Assembly (NCBI GenBank): GCA_026770595.1
Contig: MU634674.1
Span: 1 to 10,826 of the forward strand
DNA: 10,826 nucleotides
Direction: 5' to 3'
Source: Ochromonadaceae sp. CCMP2298
Taxonomy: Eukaryota; Sar; Synurophyceae; Ochromonadales; Ochromonadaceae
The position numbers and the translations under genes are program-made. The notes below the pieces were generated by a model. That model made no database searches. It had not been told where the DNA came from and saw only the letters and a program-made list of their open reading frames with translations. This document shows, piece by piece, positions 1 through 7,336 of this stretch. Positions within the stretch are counted from its first letter, which is position 1, and every line of letters begins with the position of its first letter.

Positions 1-77
1 TGGGACTGGGGCCGAGGCTGGGACTGGGGATGGGGCTGAGGCTGAGGCTGAGGCTGGGACTGGGGCTGGGGCTGAGG
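1..77. repeat. Hexanucleotide tandem repeat (GRGRCT-type)
   Basis: A run of imperfect 6-bp units (GAGGCT, GGGACT, GGGGCT, GGGGAT) fills the left edge and continues out of the window. Read in the frame of the open reading frame ending at 295, it encodes alternating Gly/Glu and Ala/Thr residues. Because the unit length is a multiple of three, changes in copy number would keep the frame open. This is direct observation; no function is implied. Confidence 0.8.
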
Positions 78-295
78 CAGATACAGATAGTGAGGAAGAG
101 GAAGAGACTGTGGCTGCGACAGCACCTACTTCGTTTCTGCAGGACATGATGAACAGGCACGTGAGCCAGCGTCGTCGAAACGCGCTGACACCGATCAGCA
201 GGGCCGAGTTGGGGTTATCAGGGAAGGAGAAGGGGGAGGAGGAGGAGGAGGAGGAGGAACAGGAAGAGCAGGAGGAGGAGCAAGAGCTTGAGTAG
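2..295 (+). CDS. C-terminal end of a low-complexity Glu/Gly-rich protein (5' truncated by the window)
   Basis: The frame is open from base 2 to a TAG at 293-295. It gives about 97 residues: a Gly-Thr/Ala-Glu dipeptide repeat, an acidic DTDSEEEEE patch, a more complex stretch (SFLQDMMNRHVSQRRRNALT, then PISRAELGLSGKEKG), and a poly-Glu tail interrupted by Gln. I do not recognise the protein. The complex stretch between two low-complexity blocks, with a basic RRRN patch, looks like a genuine C-terminus and unlike random frame. The start lies outside the window, and an upstream splice acceptor cannot be excluded (a CAG precedes GACATGATG). Translation on the opposite strand over the poly-Glu region gives only poly-Leu and is a shadow. 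The gene is convergent with the ankyrin-like gene at 663-1653. Confidence 0.42.
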   Translation, partial: GTGAEAGTGDGAEAEAEAGTGAGAEADTDSEEEEETVAATAPTSFLQDMMNRHVSQRRRNALTPISRAELGLSGKEKGEEEEEEEEQEEQEEEQELE

Positions 296-345
296 GAGTA
301 GGAGCAGGAGCAACTGCAGGAGTAGGGCAGGGGCAGTAGTAGGGG
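228..345. repeat. GAG-rich trinucleotide microsatellite
   Basis: A purine-rich tract of GAG/GGA units starts inside the 3' end of the left-hand reading frame, where it encodes poly-Glu. It continues past the stop codon as GAGTAG, GAGCAG and GGCAGTAG variants. The stop at 293-295 is itself one of the GAG-TAG units, so the C-terminus may have arisen or shifted by repeat expansion. Confidence 0.7.
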
Positions 346-662
346 TAACCACTTTATCGCTTAGATTCCCGACTGTGTGTCGTATATATTTGTCGATTTG
401 TAAAGTCCTGTGCAGCGTCGATCTGAGAGTGGGGCAAGTAACAGAGTAATGCTTGGCCGGTATTAAATATATCTGTATCTGTATCTCTTTCCGATTATCT
501 GCCCCACTACTGAAACCCAACATTGAAACATGAATAGAAGTGTGACCCACGTATAAACCACGTCCCCATGAACCATGAACCATGAACCTGGCCCATGACC
601 CAATCGAGGTAGCTTTGCTTAACTGTACAGTAACTAGAACCAAGATTACTTCATCCTACGGC
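296..662. other. Convergent intergenic region, no gene seen
   Basis: This stretch lies between the 3' ends of the left partial gene (+) and the ankyrin-like gene (-). It is AT-richer than the flanking coding DNA. It contains an ATTAAA at 462-467 that could serve as a poly(A) signal on the plus strand, a short TATCTG repeat at about 470-487, and three direct copies of CATGAAC at 567-587. The reading frames on either strand have no recognisable protein features and end in poly-Leu or low-complexity sequence. Confidence 0.6.
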
Positions 663-1653
663 TCAGTAGTCCCCCTCCTGATCATACTCATACTCATTAT
701 ACACATTGCGAGGCGCGTCATGCAGAAGCAGCCACTGTACTACCTCGTGCTGCCCTGCATGCATAGCTGCAAAGAAGGCACTCCCATCCCATGGGCAAGG
801 AGGGTCCTGTGCCCGTAGCCACTGCAGTATATTGAGATTGCCATTCTCAGCAGCGATACCACAAGCACTTGAACTCCATGGACAGGGAGGGTGCTGAGCT
901 CTCAGCCACTGCAGTACGTTGATCTGCCCTCCCTCAGCAGCCATAGCACAAGCAGCAGCAGACCAGGGACAAGGAGGATCTTGAGCTCTCAGCCATTGCA
1001 GGACGTGTGTGTGACCTCCAGCCGCTGCCTTCGAACAAACATCTGAATCCCAGGGACAGGGGGGGTCCTGCGCCCGTAGCCACTGCACCACTTCCAAGCG
1101 ACCCTCGCTAGCAGCATACTTACAAGCGCTTCCCCATGGACATGCAGGCATCTGGGCTCTAGACCATTCCAGAATATGCACGTGGCCAAAACGCGCCGCT
1201 TGACCGCACGTATCGCCATCCCAGGGGCAGGGAGGGTGCTGAGCCCTCAGCCACTGCAGCGCTGCGAGATGCCCATTCGCAGCAGCGCTTGTGCAAATCT
1301 GAGCAGTCCATTCACAGCGTCCCATCTTCGCCCGTAGCCACTTAAGCACATGCACGTGACCACCCTTCGTGGCACTTGCGCAAACCCTGTTCATCCAAGG
1401 TCCTCGTCCTTTCATCGCTTGCGACCACCACTTCAGCACCTTGAGTTGATATTATAAAGAGAATAGGTTTAACAATAAGAAAGTGAGGATAAATTCAATA
1501 GCATATGTTTACCTCGAGGCCGCCGCTTCGTGTCACCCTGCAGCAAATCGTCTCTGTCTTAGGCATGCGAAGCTTCTCTCTAGCCCAAACGAAGAGCGCC
1601 ACGGAAGACATGAAGTTCTCCACTCGCAGCAGTTCACGAGGAAACGCCTTCAT
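663..1653 (-). CDS. Ankyrin-like repeat protein with 29-residue WLRAQ..PPCPW repeats, two exons
   Basis: Exon 1 is 1653-1513 (47 codons, starting MKAFPRELL) and exon 2 is 1439-663 (258 residues plus TGA), giving 305 residues. The splice donor is GAG|GTAAAC and the acceptor is CTCAAG|GTG, phase 0. The join is well supported because tryptophans fall in a 29-residue register through the whole protein: W23, 52, 81, 110, 139, 167, 196, 225, 254, 283 (one unit is 28 residues), and the W23-W52 interval spans the splice junction. Units read roughly W-L-R-A-Q-x-P-P-C-P-W, then a Cys-x3-AA helix and a G-x3-VLQ turn. The A-A-x-x-G-H-x-x-V-L pattern is that of ankyrin-type helical repeats, which usually bind other proteins. 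No signal peptide, membrane segment or catalytic domain is visible. The C-terminus ends in an acidic, Tyr-rich tail (NEYEYDQEGDY). The start Met is the first in frame after an upstream TGA, so it is reasonable but unproven. Partners are unknown. Confidence 0.78.
732..1587 (-). repeat. About nine 87-bp coding repeats of the ankyrin-like gene
   Basis: The DNA encoding the 29-residue protein units is itself visibly repeated, with the 73-bp intron interrupting it. On the plus strand, blocks such as GTAGCCACTGCA or CAGCCACTGCAG recur about every 87 bp, next to a conserved block coding PPCPW. The units most alike at DNA level are those between about 780 and 1080, suggesting recent duplication or gene conversion there. 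One unit (W139 to W167) is a codon shorter. Confidence 0.75.
1440..1512 (-). other. Intron of the ankyrin-like gene (73 bp)
   Basis: The intron runs on the minus strand from GTAAAC (1512) to CTCAAG (1440). It is AT-rich, unlike the flanking exons, with TTGTTAAAC and ATCAAC as possible branch sites. Phase 0. The continuity of the 29-residue repeat across it is the main evidence. Confidence 0.75.
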
Positions 1654-2153
1654 GCATCTCTGCGCCTCGACACAAGCCTGAGCTGCGGGTCGCAGCTGAT
1701 ACCCAGGTACTCCCTCACTCTGTCCAAAACGAACTCCATGGCAGCAGTAGATTGATCAGCAGAAATGACTCTCAGAATGTGTGCAATGTGGAATGCCCTT
1801 TGTAATTATGCTGCAATCAGAGAGAGCAGGAGAGCAGCCACTCATTTGCTTAGCTTCTTTTTGTCCTCTTTCTCAGTTTCTTCTTATTCCCATTTTTCAT
1901 TGAGATCTTTGGGAGACAGGGGGGTGAAATAGATGTTTTTAGCCAAAACAATTATAATTACAGTATTATCACAAGTAGAGTGGGTGGCTGCATCGAGACT
2001 CATCAGATAAAGCACCGAGCACCCCGTCCCACTATCACTGGCTACCAGCCCCGCGCTCTACTCCGCTTATTGCCGATTGCCTATTGCCCACCACATCCCA
2101 CAACCCACATCATTATACTTTATAGTTTATCCCATATCCCACCCGCCCGCGCG
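1654..2153. other. Intergenic region between COG4 3' end and the ankyrin-like gene promoter
   Basis: About 500 bp between two genes on the same (minus) strand. It should hold the COG4 3' untranslated region and poly(A) site at its right end and the ankyrin-like gene promoter at its left end. I see a T/C-rich tract at about 1848-1905, an AT-rich stretch around 1945-1975 with the palindrome AATTATAATT, and a GC/CA-rich part near 2110-2153. The reading frames here show no protein-like features, and no RNA gene was recognised. Confidence 0.55.
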
Positions 2154-5100
2154 CTAGTGCGTGCCTACGTCCAGGCGCAGGGACAGGAAGACCTCCACCT
2201 CGCTTGCAGTCAGCTGCGAAAAGTTCTCAGTAAAGGCCCCTGCCCCACCCACCTGCCCGCCTGCGCCTGTGCTGATGGTGCTGGCGTCCGCGGTGAGCAC
2301 GAGCATGACCTCTCTCAGGCGGGAGAAGTGTGCGCGCACGGGGAGGGAGGAGTGGCGGCCGAAGACGGAGCTGAGCGCGCGCACGATCTCTTCTAGCTTC
2401 AACGCGCCTGCGAAGCGGAAGGAGGTCTGGGTGGAGGGGGGAGGGAGAAGGGAGGAGGAGGGGGAGAAGGAGACAAGGGAGAGAAGGAGTAGAGTTAAGG
2501 GGTGCAAGAACGAGGGGTGCAAGGACAACGGGTGCACATGGCATACAACATACACCAAACAAGGTATAACATAAAGGTATAGTATATTGTTCTAGTATGT
2601 ATGGTGGAGTTTATATGTATATATGATGATTGTGTATGTAATAATTGTGTATAGTAAATGTCGGACACGCATTTGACCCGTCGCGTCAGGGCAAGGCTAG
2701 CGGGGGTTGGTTATTGTGTTTTAAGGTAGGGGACAAGTCCCCTACCATGGATATATGCACGATCGAACAAGGAAGAGACCAAAGTTGTTGTAGTCGCTTC
2801 TCAGCCAAAAAATGTGCAAGGGTAGGGCAGGTAGAAGGTGCAGAGAGTGTAGAGTAGAGCAGAGAGGAAATATAGAGTGCAGAGCGTACATAAAATGCAC
2901 ATACCATGGTGATGAACGCCTCCAAGCGCTCGCAGCACGCCTCCGCCAAAAGCCCCACAACCATGTCCTTATTGCGGTCACTCAATCCGAATGTGCACAC
3001 ATTCACCAGCGTCTCCAGGGGCAGACAGAGGACACGGGGGAGCAGGGAGAGGGAAGGCTGGGCCTCGAAGAGAGCATCTGTTTCGTCGAAACGCACCCCA
3101 CCCAGGGGCCCGCCCCGCCCGATGGTGGCGCTGATAACGTCCCTGATCTGGTGGTGCGCTGCTGCCACCAGCCGCTCGGCCCCCTGTCGCAGCGCCTGAT
3201 GTGGAGGAGAGCAAATGGGGAGTTTGTGAATGAAGGGATCAGCACACAGAACACAAAATACACAGCATACAGCACCTACAAAACGCATGCAGCAGACAGC
3301 ACACAACACACAAAACCCTCTCAATTCCGCACTTACATTGGAGAACGATATCTTCGCCACCTCGAAGTCGTCCCTGCACAGCTTGATCGTGTCCAGCTCC
3401 ATACTAGACTTCCTGCCCTCCTTCTCCCCCTCCTCGGCGAAGACGCTCCCTGCCGCCGCAGCTATGTCGTGGTTGAGTCTCTCTGTGTATCTGACACACA
3501 GCTCCACAAGATTGAACGCCTCATTCAGACCAGCCACGCCCCAGGGGTCCCCCGGAGTCCCCTTACGCCCCTCGCCTGTCAGGCTGAAGCCCCCCTCCTC
3601 CTCGAGACGTATGCCGCCCCCTGCGCCCGCGCCCGACCCCTCCGAAGAGAAGAAGTTCTTTAGTAAGGGTATGCCTCCCCCCTCATCCTCCTGTGGGTGC
3701 AGGCCTCGCCTAAACTGCGCCACGTGCTCCTGCATCACACCCTCCAGGCGAACCACAGTGGCGGCTAGCAGCGCGTTTGCTTGGGCTAGCAGGTCCACCG
3801 AGAGGGCGTCGGATACCTGGTGTAGCACTGCGCTGGCTGCCTGAATGTTACTCGTAGCCACCGCGCGCAGTCCACTCTTTTGCAGCATGAAAAAGCACTC
3901 GTCCAGTCCCAGCTGCAACTGTAACTGCCCCGCACCTTCACCCCCTGCACCTCCACCGTCCAGCCCATGCAGGGGCAGCGCCTGCGCCACCCTTGCTCGC
4001 ATAAGCCACTGCTCCCCCTCCATATAGTACTTGTTAATCAACTCATCCACCATCTTGTCGAACGCAGACACGCTGGGGAACACCACCACCTCCTCAGGAG
4101 CTGCGCCTGTGCCTATGCTGGTGCCAGTGCCGGTGCCACTACTACTGCCCACACCGTCCTCCCGCCTCGAGCTTTTGCGCACCTTGCTCTCCGCCCCTCT
4201 GCATATATGCTTCAGATACTTAGCGTACCTGCAGCAGTACTGGATAAGCAACGCCAGCTCGTCCATAATCGAGTGCAGCTCTGCGGTGCGCGTGGAGCCG
4301 CTGTTGCGCACAGCTGTGAGAACCTCCCGCACCCCTCGGAACTTCATGTAACGTTTCAGCACCAGTCCCGACTCCGTCTCAACCTTCTTGTGCAGTCTGC
4401 GCAGGAAGTGCACATCGCCATGTGAGTTCTCCATACCCTGGATGACCATAGGCAGGTACTGCTGCACGATCACGTAGGCTGAGTTGAACACATTCGAAAG
4501 AGACTTGGCGTAAGCGGTGCTGGGATCAGTAGCACCCTCGACACTGGAGGCATCCGCTGACACAACGCTGAACACCGACGTCTCCACGAAGTCCAGAAAG
4601 CTGTCCCTTGCCTCTGCCTCCAATCCCAGCGTTTGCAATAGCGGACACAGCTCCATGACGGACTTGATATCTGATGCCTCGATGGCCTTTTTGAACTCCA
4701 TCTGCACCATCTTCTTCACCACCTGCTCCTTCTCCTTGATGATCTCAAAGTCGTCGCTGGAGCGCGCAGCCAGCTCGTCTATCTCGTTCACCTGTCTGAT
4801 GTAGCCCACAGCTGCCGACAGATTGCGATCCTCGATCGCCGCGATGATCTTGGTCTTGCAGTCCTTGAGGTTTATGATATCCTCCGTGCAGGCCAGCGTC
4901 TGCTGCGCCCTGATCTGCATAGTGTCCAGTCGTCGCACGATGCTGCTCAGCTTGTCCGACAGCGCGCGGCAGTCTTCTACCTGCGCGACCAGCTTCTTCG
5001 AATCCTGCTGCATCGCCTCGAAGGTGGGGCCGAACGTCCCAAGTTTCTCCACGCTGCTTGATATGTCGAGTGACTCGAACGAGAGCTTGGTCCTACCCCC

Positions 5101-5229
5101 GGACCTTCCAGAGGTACCCGCAATAATGCTGAAGTAATGGGTCAGCTCGGCATCGATTTTGGTCTCCTCTGCATGCAATGTACGCAGCTCCTCGTCTATA
5201 CAGAGCCGAAACCGGTCCATGTCGCTCAT
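2154..5229 (-). CDS. COG4: Conserved oligomeric Golgi complex subunit 4 (COG4), three exons
   Basis: COG4 is a subunit of lobe A of the COG tethering complex, which sits on Golgi membranes and guides retrograde intra-Golgi vesicles. Exons are 5229-3337, 3195-2905 and 2426-2154, all joined in phase 0, giving 818 residues against about 785 in human. The N-terminal block at residues 63-155 (LGTFGPTFEAM, then TEDIINLKDC, then NLSAAVGYI) matches the human order GPNLQLIEGD, ADDILDLKFC, DYEQAAAHTH. Exon 2 holds DDFEVAKISFSN joined to ALRQGAERL. The last exon aligns with the C-terminal helical domain: FRFAGALKLEEIVRAL against human FNRLGGLQFDKELRSL, then FSRLREVMLVL against FARLSQMATIL, ending LTASEVEVFLSLRLDV against LTPAEVRQVLALRIDF. 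Arg744 lies at the position of human Arg729, a disease-linked residue. Low-complexity insertions (Ser/Gly/Thr near residues 353-372; Gly/Glu near 540-575) make it longer. The start at 5229 (MSDMDRF) fits the family; the frame stays open upstream to a Met codon at 5547, probably as 5' leader. Confidence 0.92.
2427..2904 (-). other. COG4 intron 2 (478 bp)
   Basis: On the minus strand the donor is ATG|GTATGT (exon ends 2905) and the acceptor is CCACCCAG|ACC (exon starts 2426), after a long C/T tract. A second AG at 2408-2409 would put a stop in frame and is rejected. The intron is AT-rich in the middle, contains three GGGTGCA copies near 2500-2535 and a perfect 10-bp inverted repeat at 2725-2746. 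If retained, the COG4 frame would run 72 codons into it and stop at 2686, removing the conserved C-terminal domain. Confidence 0.8.
2725..2746. repeat. Perfect 10-bp inverted repeat inside COG4 intron 2
   Basis: The arms GGTAGGGGAC (2725-2734) and GTCCCCTACC (2737-2746) are exact reverse complements separated by AA. In RNA this would fold as a 9-bp GC-rich stem with a CAAG or CUUG loop, depending on strand. It lies in non-coding intron sequence, so codon constraints do not explain it. Confidence 0.7.
3196..3336 (-). other. COG4 intron 1 (141 bp, no stop in frame)
   Basis: The donor is AAT|GTAAGT (exon ends 3337) and the acceptor is CACATCAG|GCG (exon resumes 3195), phase 0. The length is a multiple of three and no stop occurs in the COG4 frame, so the exons appear as one continuous reading frame. 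Removing it restores the alignment with other COG4 proteins (SFSN joined to ALRQGAERL), which is why I call it an intron. The sequence is T/G-rich with TGTGT/TGCTGT repeats, unlike the exons. Confidence 0.8.
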
Positions 5230-5561
5230 CTCTCCAGAAAGATATGCAAATAGCACCCCGCACCCGACAGTTCGCGCGTCTGTATGAGAGCCAACGTGCC
5301 CGCGCGGACCTCCACAGCTGGTAAACTCGACAGTGGCTTTGTCTATTTGTGCACGGGGCGTAGACCTGGCAACAATGTGGCACCCTCCAGCAAGCAAGAA
5401 CAGAGGGGGAGAGATTTCTTGATCCCCTGCGCCATATTTTGCCCTTCCCAGGGCAGATTTGGCGCCTTTTTGTGAAACAACTTTTGGGTTTTGAAGATTT
5501 TTATGTGTCGTTTGTCTCAAATTCCAAGTCCTTGTCTCAAAATCCAACTAAGAAACCAGCA

Positions 5562-5573
5562 GCAGCTAGCTGC
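5562..5573. repeat. 12-bp perfect palindrome GCAGCTAGCTGC
   Basis: GCAGCTAGCTGC equals its own reverse complement. It sits in the divergent promoter or 5' leader, 15 bp before the larger inverted-repeat cluster. It could be a dimeric protein binding site or chance. Confidence 0.6.
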
Positions 5574-5587
5574 GTTGATCCTGTTCT

Positions 5588-5621
5588 CCTGGAGAACTTC
5601 TCCAGGTTCTCGGCAACCTGG
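5588..5621. repeat. Two overlapping inverted repeats upstream of the NYN-domain gene
   Basis: CCTGGAGAA (5588-5596) and TTCTCCAGG (5598-5606) are exact reverse complements with one base between. The right arm overlaps a second pair, CCAGGTT (5602-5608) and AACCTGG (5615-5621), with a 6-nt loop. Only one of the two hairpins could form at a time in RNA because CCAGG is shared. The cluster ends 176 bp before the preferred start codon and just before an alternative ATG at 5627. Confidence 0.65.
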
Positions 5622-5797
5622 GATGGATGCTGAAGGTTCGGCGAATCACTTCTCTACCCACTGTCCAGAGAGCGGGAGCCCTTGGGTCGAGTCCGCTGCC
5701 CAGCGTCGAACGGTGCGAAGCGCCCTTGAGGTCAACTGCCATCACGTGCGCGCTGCTAGACGGAGAGATGTGCACTGGATTTGCAAATGCGAATGGC

Positions 5798-7336
5798 ATG
5801 CAATCCATGGCATTCTCGCGGCGATTCACGCTATGCCTTGCACTGTTGCTAGTTCTTTTTAACGCACCAGTGTGGGCGCTGTCTGTGGAGACACGACTGT
5901 CTCAGTCGCGGAAGGCAGGACCAAGCACCGGCAGAGGCCGGCAGCTGACCGACCGCATCCTGAACCTCAGCAAGGACGGCGGCATCGTCCTCATCGACGG
6001 CGACAACGTCCGCGGAAAGACGAAGTTCAGCAAGAGCAAGGAGCAGCTGTGCGACGACGTGGCGCGGTGGAGCAGCGAGAACGGGATGCAGGGACGCGTG
6101 GGCATCGTCTTCGACCACGCCCGCCAGCACCAAGCCTTCTTTCTGCCCTGCGGACTGGCCGTCGCGTTCTCCGGCCCCAAGCGGTCAGCGGACGATGTGA
6201 TCTCCCGCGATGTGCGTTGGCTGCAGGAGTCTCTGCTGAGGGACGTGCTGGTAGTGACGGAGGACCAGGGGCTGCGGAGGCGCTGTCGCGTGTCCTCCCG
6301 TACAGGCAACACTGCGCTTTCCGCAGGGAGGCTCTTCCAACGAAACAAAAGCAGGCGCTTGCAGGCGGATGTCGTGGAGGATGAGGAAGAGGAGGGTTTA
6401 GATGAGGCAGAGCAGTATGTGGAGGGGGTGGAGGTAGCGGGTCAGGTGCAGACACAGTCACAGTCGCAGACCCGCACGTCTCTGGCCCTCAACCTCGTCA
6501 GCAGCACCATGTTCGTGGAGATGCTCTACGGCAACCTGGACAGAGCCTCTGACGACCCCGACCCCGTTGACAGCCCATTGGCGAGCATCACGGAGGCAGA
6601 GCTGGACTCAGTGCGCCGCAACCTGCGCGCCACGTTCAACAGAAAGCGCACCCGCGTGCTGGCCCCGCTCTTCGCCGCACCCCCGGTGGAGATGGGCACT
6701 GTGAGCAGCAAGACGGATTTGGCAGCACTGCTGCGGAGGGAAGCCAATCTACAGAGGCAGATGGACAACCTACATACTCGGCTGTCAGGCGCTCTCTCCG
6801 ACAAGGTGCGCGCCCACCTGCAGGTGAGGCTCACCTCCCTCTCTGCACGACTGGGAGAAACCGTCACCAGCTCCTCGGGGGTGAAGGAAACGGCGGGCCA
6901 CCGAGAGCGCGTGAGGGAAATCCGCCGGGCGGTCAACGAGCCCTTTGACGGTATCGTTGCACGCGCTATAGAGGGCAGCAGAGGAGGGGCAGGCGGAGGT
7001 GTGGGAGGGGCAGACTTGCGGACTGGGGAAGATCTAGGGGTAGACGGGGCAGATGGGGACAGGCAGAGCGGGGTGGTGCTGCAGGGCAAAGACGCGATTG
7101 GGCGGCTGCTGGCGGAGGTGCGGGGCAGTCGCAGGTACAGCGAGGAGACCTGGGAGCGCATCATCCTCGCAGAGCGCATGCGCAGTACGCTCAGCACGCA
7201 GGGCTTGTACTCGTACGCAGACAGTACGAACGATGCAGCAGCCGTTACAGCCGTCATAGCCGTTTCAGCTGTTTCAGATACAGACTCACAGGCGTTCCCT
7301 CTGCGACGCTATGTCGAGTACATAAACCTGCAGTAG
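5798..7336 (+). CDS. NYN/PIN-like nuclease-domain protein with predicted signal/plastid leader
   Basis: Intronless; 512 residues from the chosen start. The N-terminus MQSMAFSRR is followed by a hydrophobic stretch (LCLALLLVLFNAPVWA, residues 12-27) and a likely cleavage at VWA|LS. A basic, Ser/Arg-rich segment follows, as in bipartite plastid presequences of secondary algae. Residues 62-163 show an NYN (YacP/PIN-like) fold: VLIDGDN (64-70, Asp67 and Asp69), VGIVFDH (102-107), VAFSGPKRSADD (122-133) and DVLVVTEDQGLRRRC (149-163). This places four acidic clusters where such RNases bind metal. A bacterial member, Rae1/YacP, cleaves ribosome-bound mRNA; whether this protein does so is unknown. 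After an acidic linker (about residues 185-205) come helical, charged segments with possible coiled coil (about 310-345), a Gly-rich loop and RRYSEETWERIILAERMRS; I do not recognise this half. Other in-frame ATGs are at 5627, 5768 and 5807. I prefer 5798 because it puts the hydrophobic segment at the N-terminus and has G at -3. The long minus-strand frame inside (6526-7257) is a shadow. Confidence 0.72.
   Translation: MQSMAFSRRFTLCLALLLVLFNAPVWALSVETRLSQSRKAGPSTGRGRQLTDRILNLSKDGGIVLIDGDNVRGKTKFSKSKEQLCDDVARWSSENGMQGRVGIVFDHARQHQAFFLPCGLAVAFSGPKRSADDVISRDVRWLQESLLRDVLVVTEDQGLRRRCRVSSRTGNTALSAGRLFQRNKSRRLQADVVEDEEEEGLDEAEQYVEGVEVAGQVQTQSQSQTRTSLALNLVSSTMFVEMLYGNLDRASDDPDPVDSPLASITEAELDSVRRNLRATFNRKRTRVLAPLFAAPPVEMGTVSSKTDLAALLRREANLQRQMDNLHTRLSGALSDKVRAHLQVRLTSLSARLGETVTSSSGVKETAGHRERVREIRRAVNEPFDGIVARAIEGSRGGAGGGVGGADLRTGEDLGVDGADGDRQSGVVLQGKDAIGRLLAEVRGSRRYSEETWERIILAERMRSTLSTQGLYSYADSTNDAAAVTAVIAVSAVSDTDSQAFPLRRYVEYINLQ

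Larger units (their letters stand above)
5230..5797. promoter_or_regulatory. Divergent promoter region between COG4 and the NYN-domain gene
   Basis: The 568 bp between the two start codons must hold both promoters and 5' leaders. The left part (5230-5450) is GC-rich and probably COG4 leader. At 5457-5470 there is ATTTGGCGCCTTTT, which contains TTTGGCGC, an E2F-like core around the palindrome GGCGCC. A T/G-rich block with TTGGGTTTT lies at 5484-5492; the same 9-mer occurs in the other divergent promoter at 9277-9285. Palindromes follow at 5562-5573 and 5588-5621. Promoter function is inferred from gene arrangement; the motifs are suggestive only. Confidence 0.5.

Noticed and set aside
663-1439. 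Reading the ankyrin-like gene as a single exon starting at 1439.
   Set aside because: The codon at 1439 is GTG, right after a splice acceptor, and the 29-residue repeat continues into an upstream exon.
2610-2640. ATGATGA on the plus strand as a possible C box of a snoRNA.
   Set aside because: There is no D box (CTGA) at a suitable distance and no terminal stem, and the strand is antisense to the host intron.
2794-2806. TCGCTTCTCAGCC resembles the 5' end of U2 snRNA (TCGCTTCTCGGCC).
   Set aside because: The following bases do not continue as U2: there is no GTAGTA branch-pairing segment and no Sm site. It lies in COG4 intron 2 and is most likely chance.
2812-3844. Several long plus-strand frames opposite COG4 (2812-3663, 3230-3844 and others).
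   Set aside because: COG4 similarity on the minus strand is clear, and these frames run across its introns and exons without recognisable protein features.
5584-5610. TTC/GAA elements suggesting a heat-shock element.
   Set aside because: The spacing between the GAA and TTC units is 4 and 9 to 10 bases, not the regular 5-base steps that a heat-shock element needs.
6526-7257. A 243-codon minus-strand open frame inside the NYN-domain gene.
   Set aside because: Its composition (Ser/Arg/Pro-rich, no domain) is that of an antisense shadow in GC-rich coding DNA.
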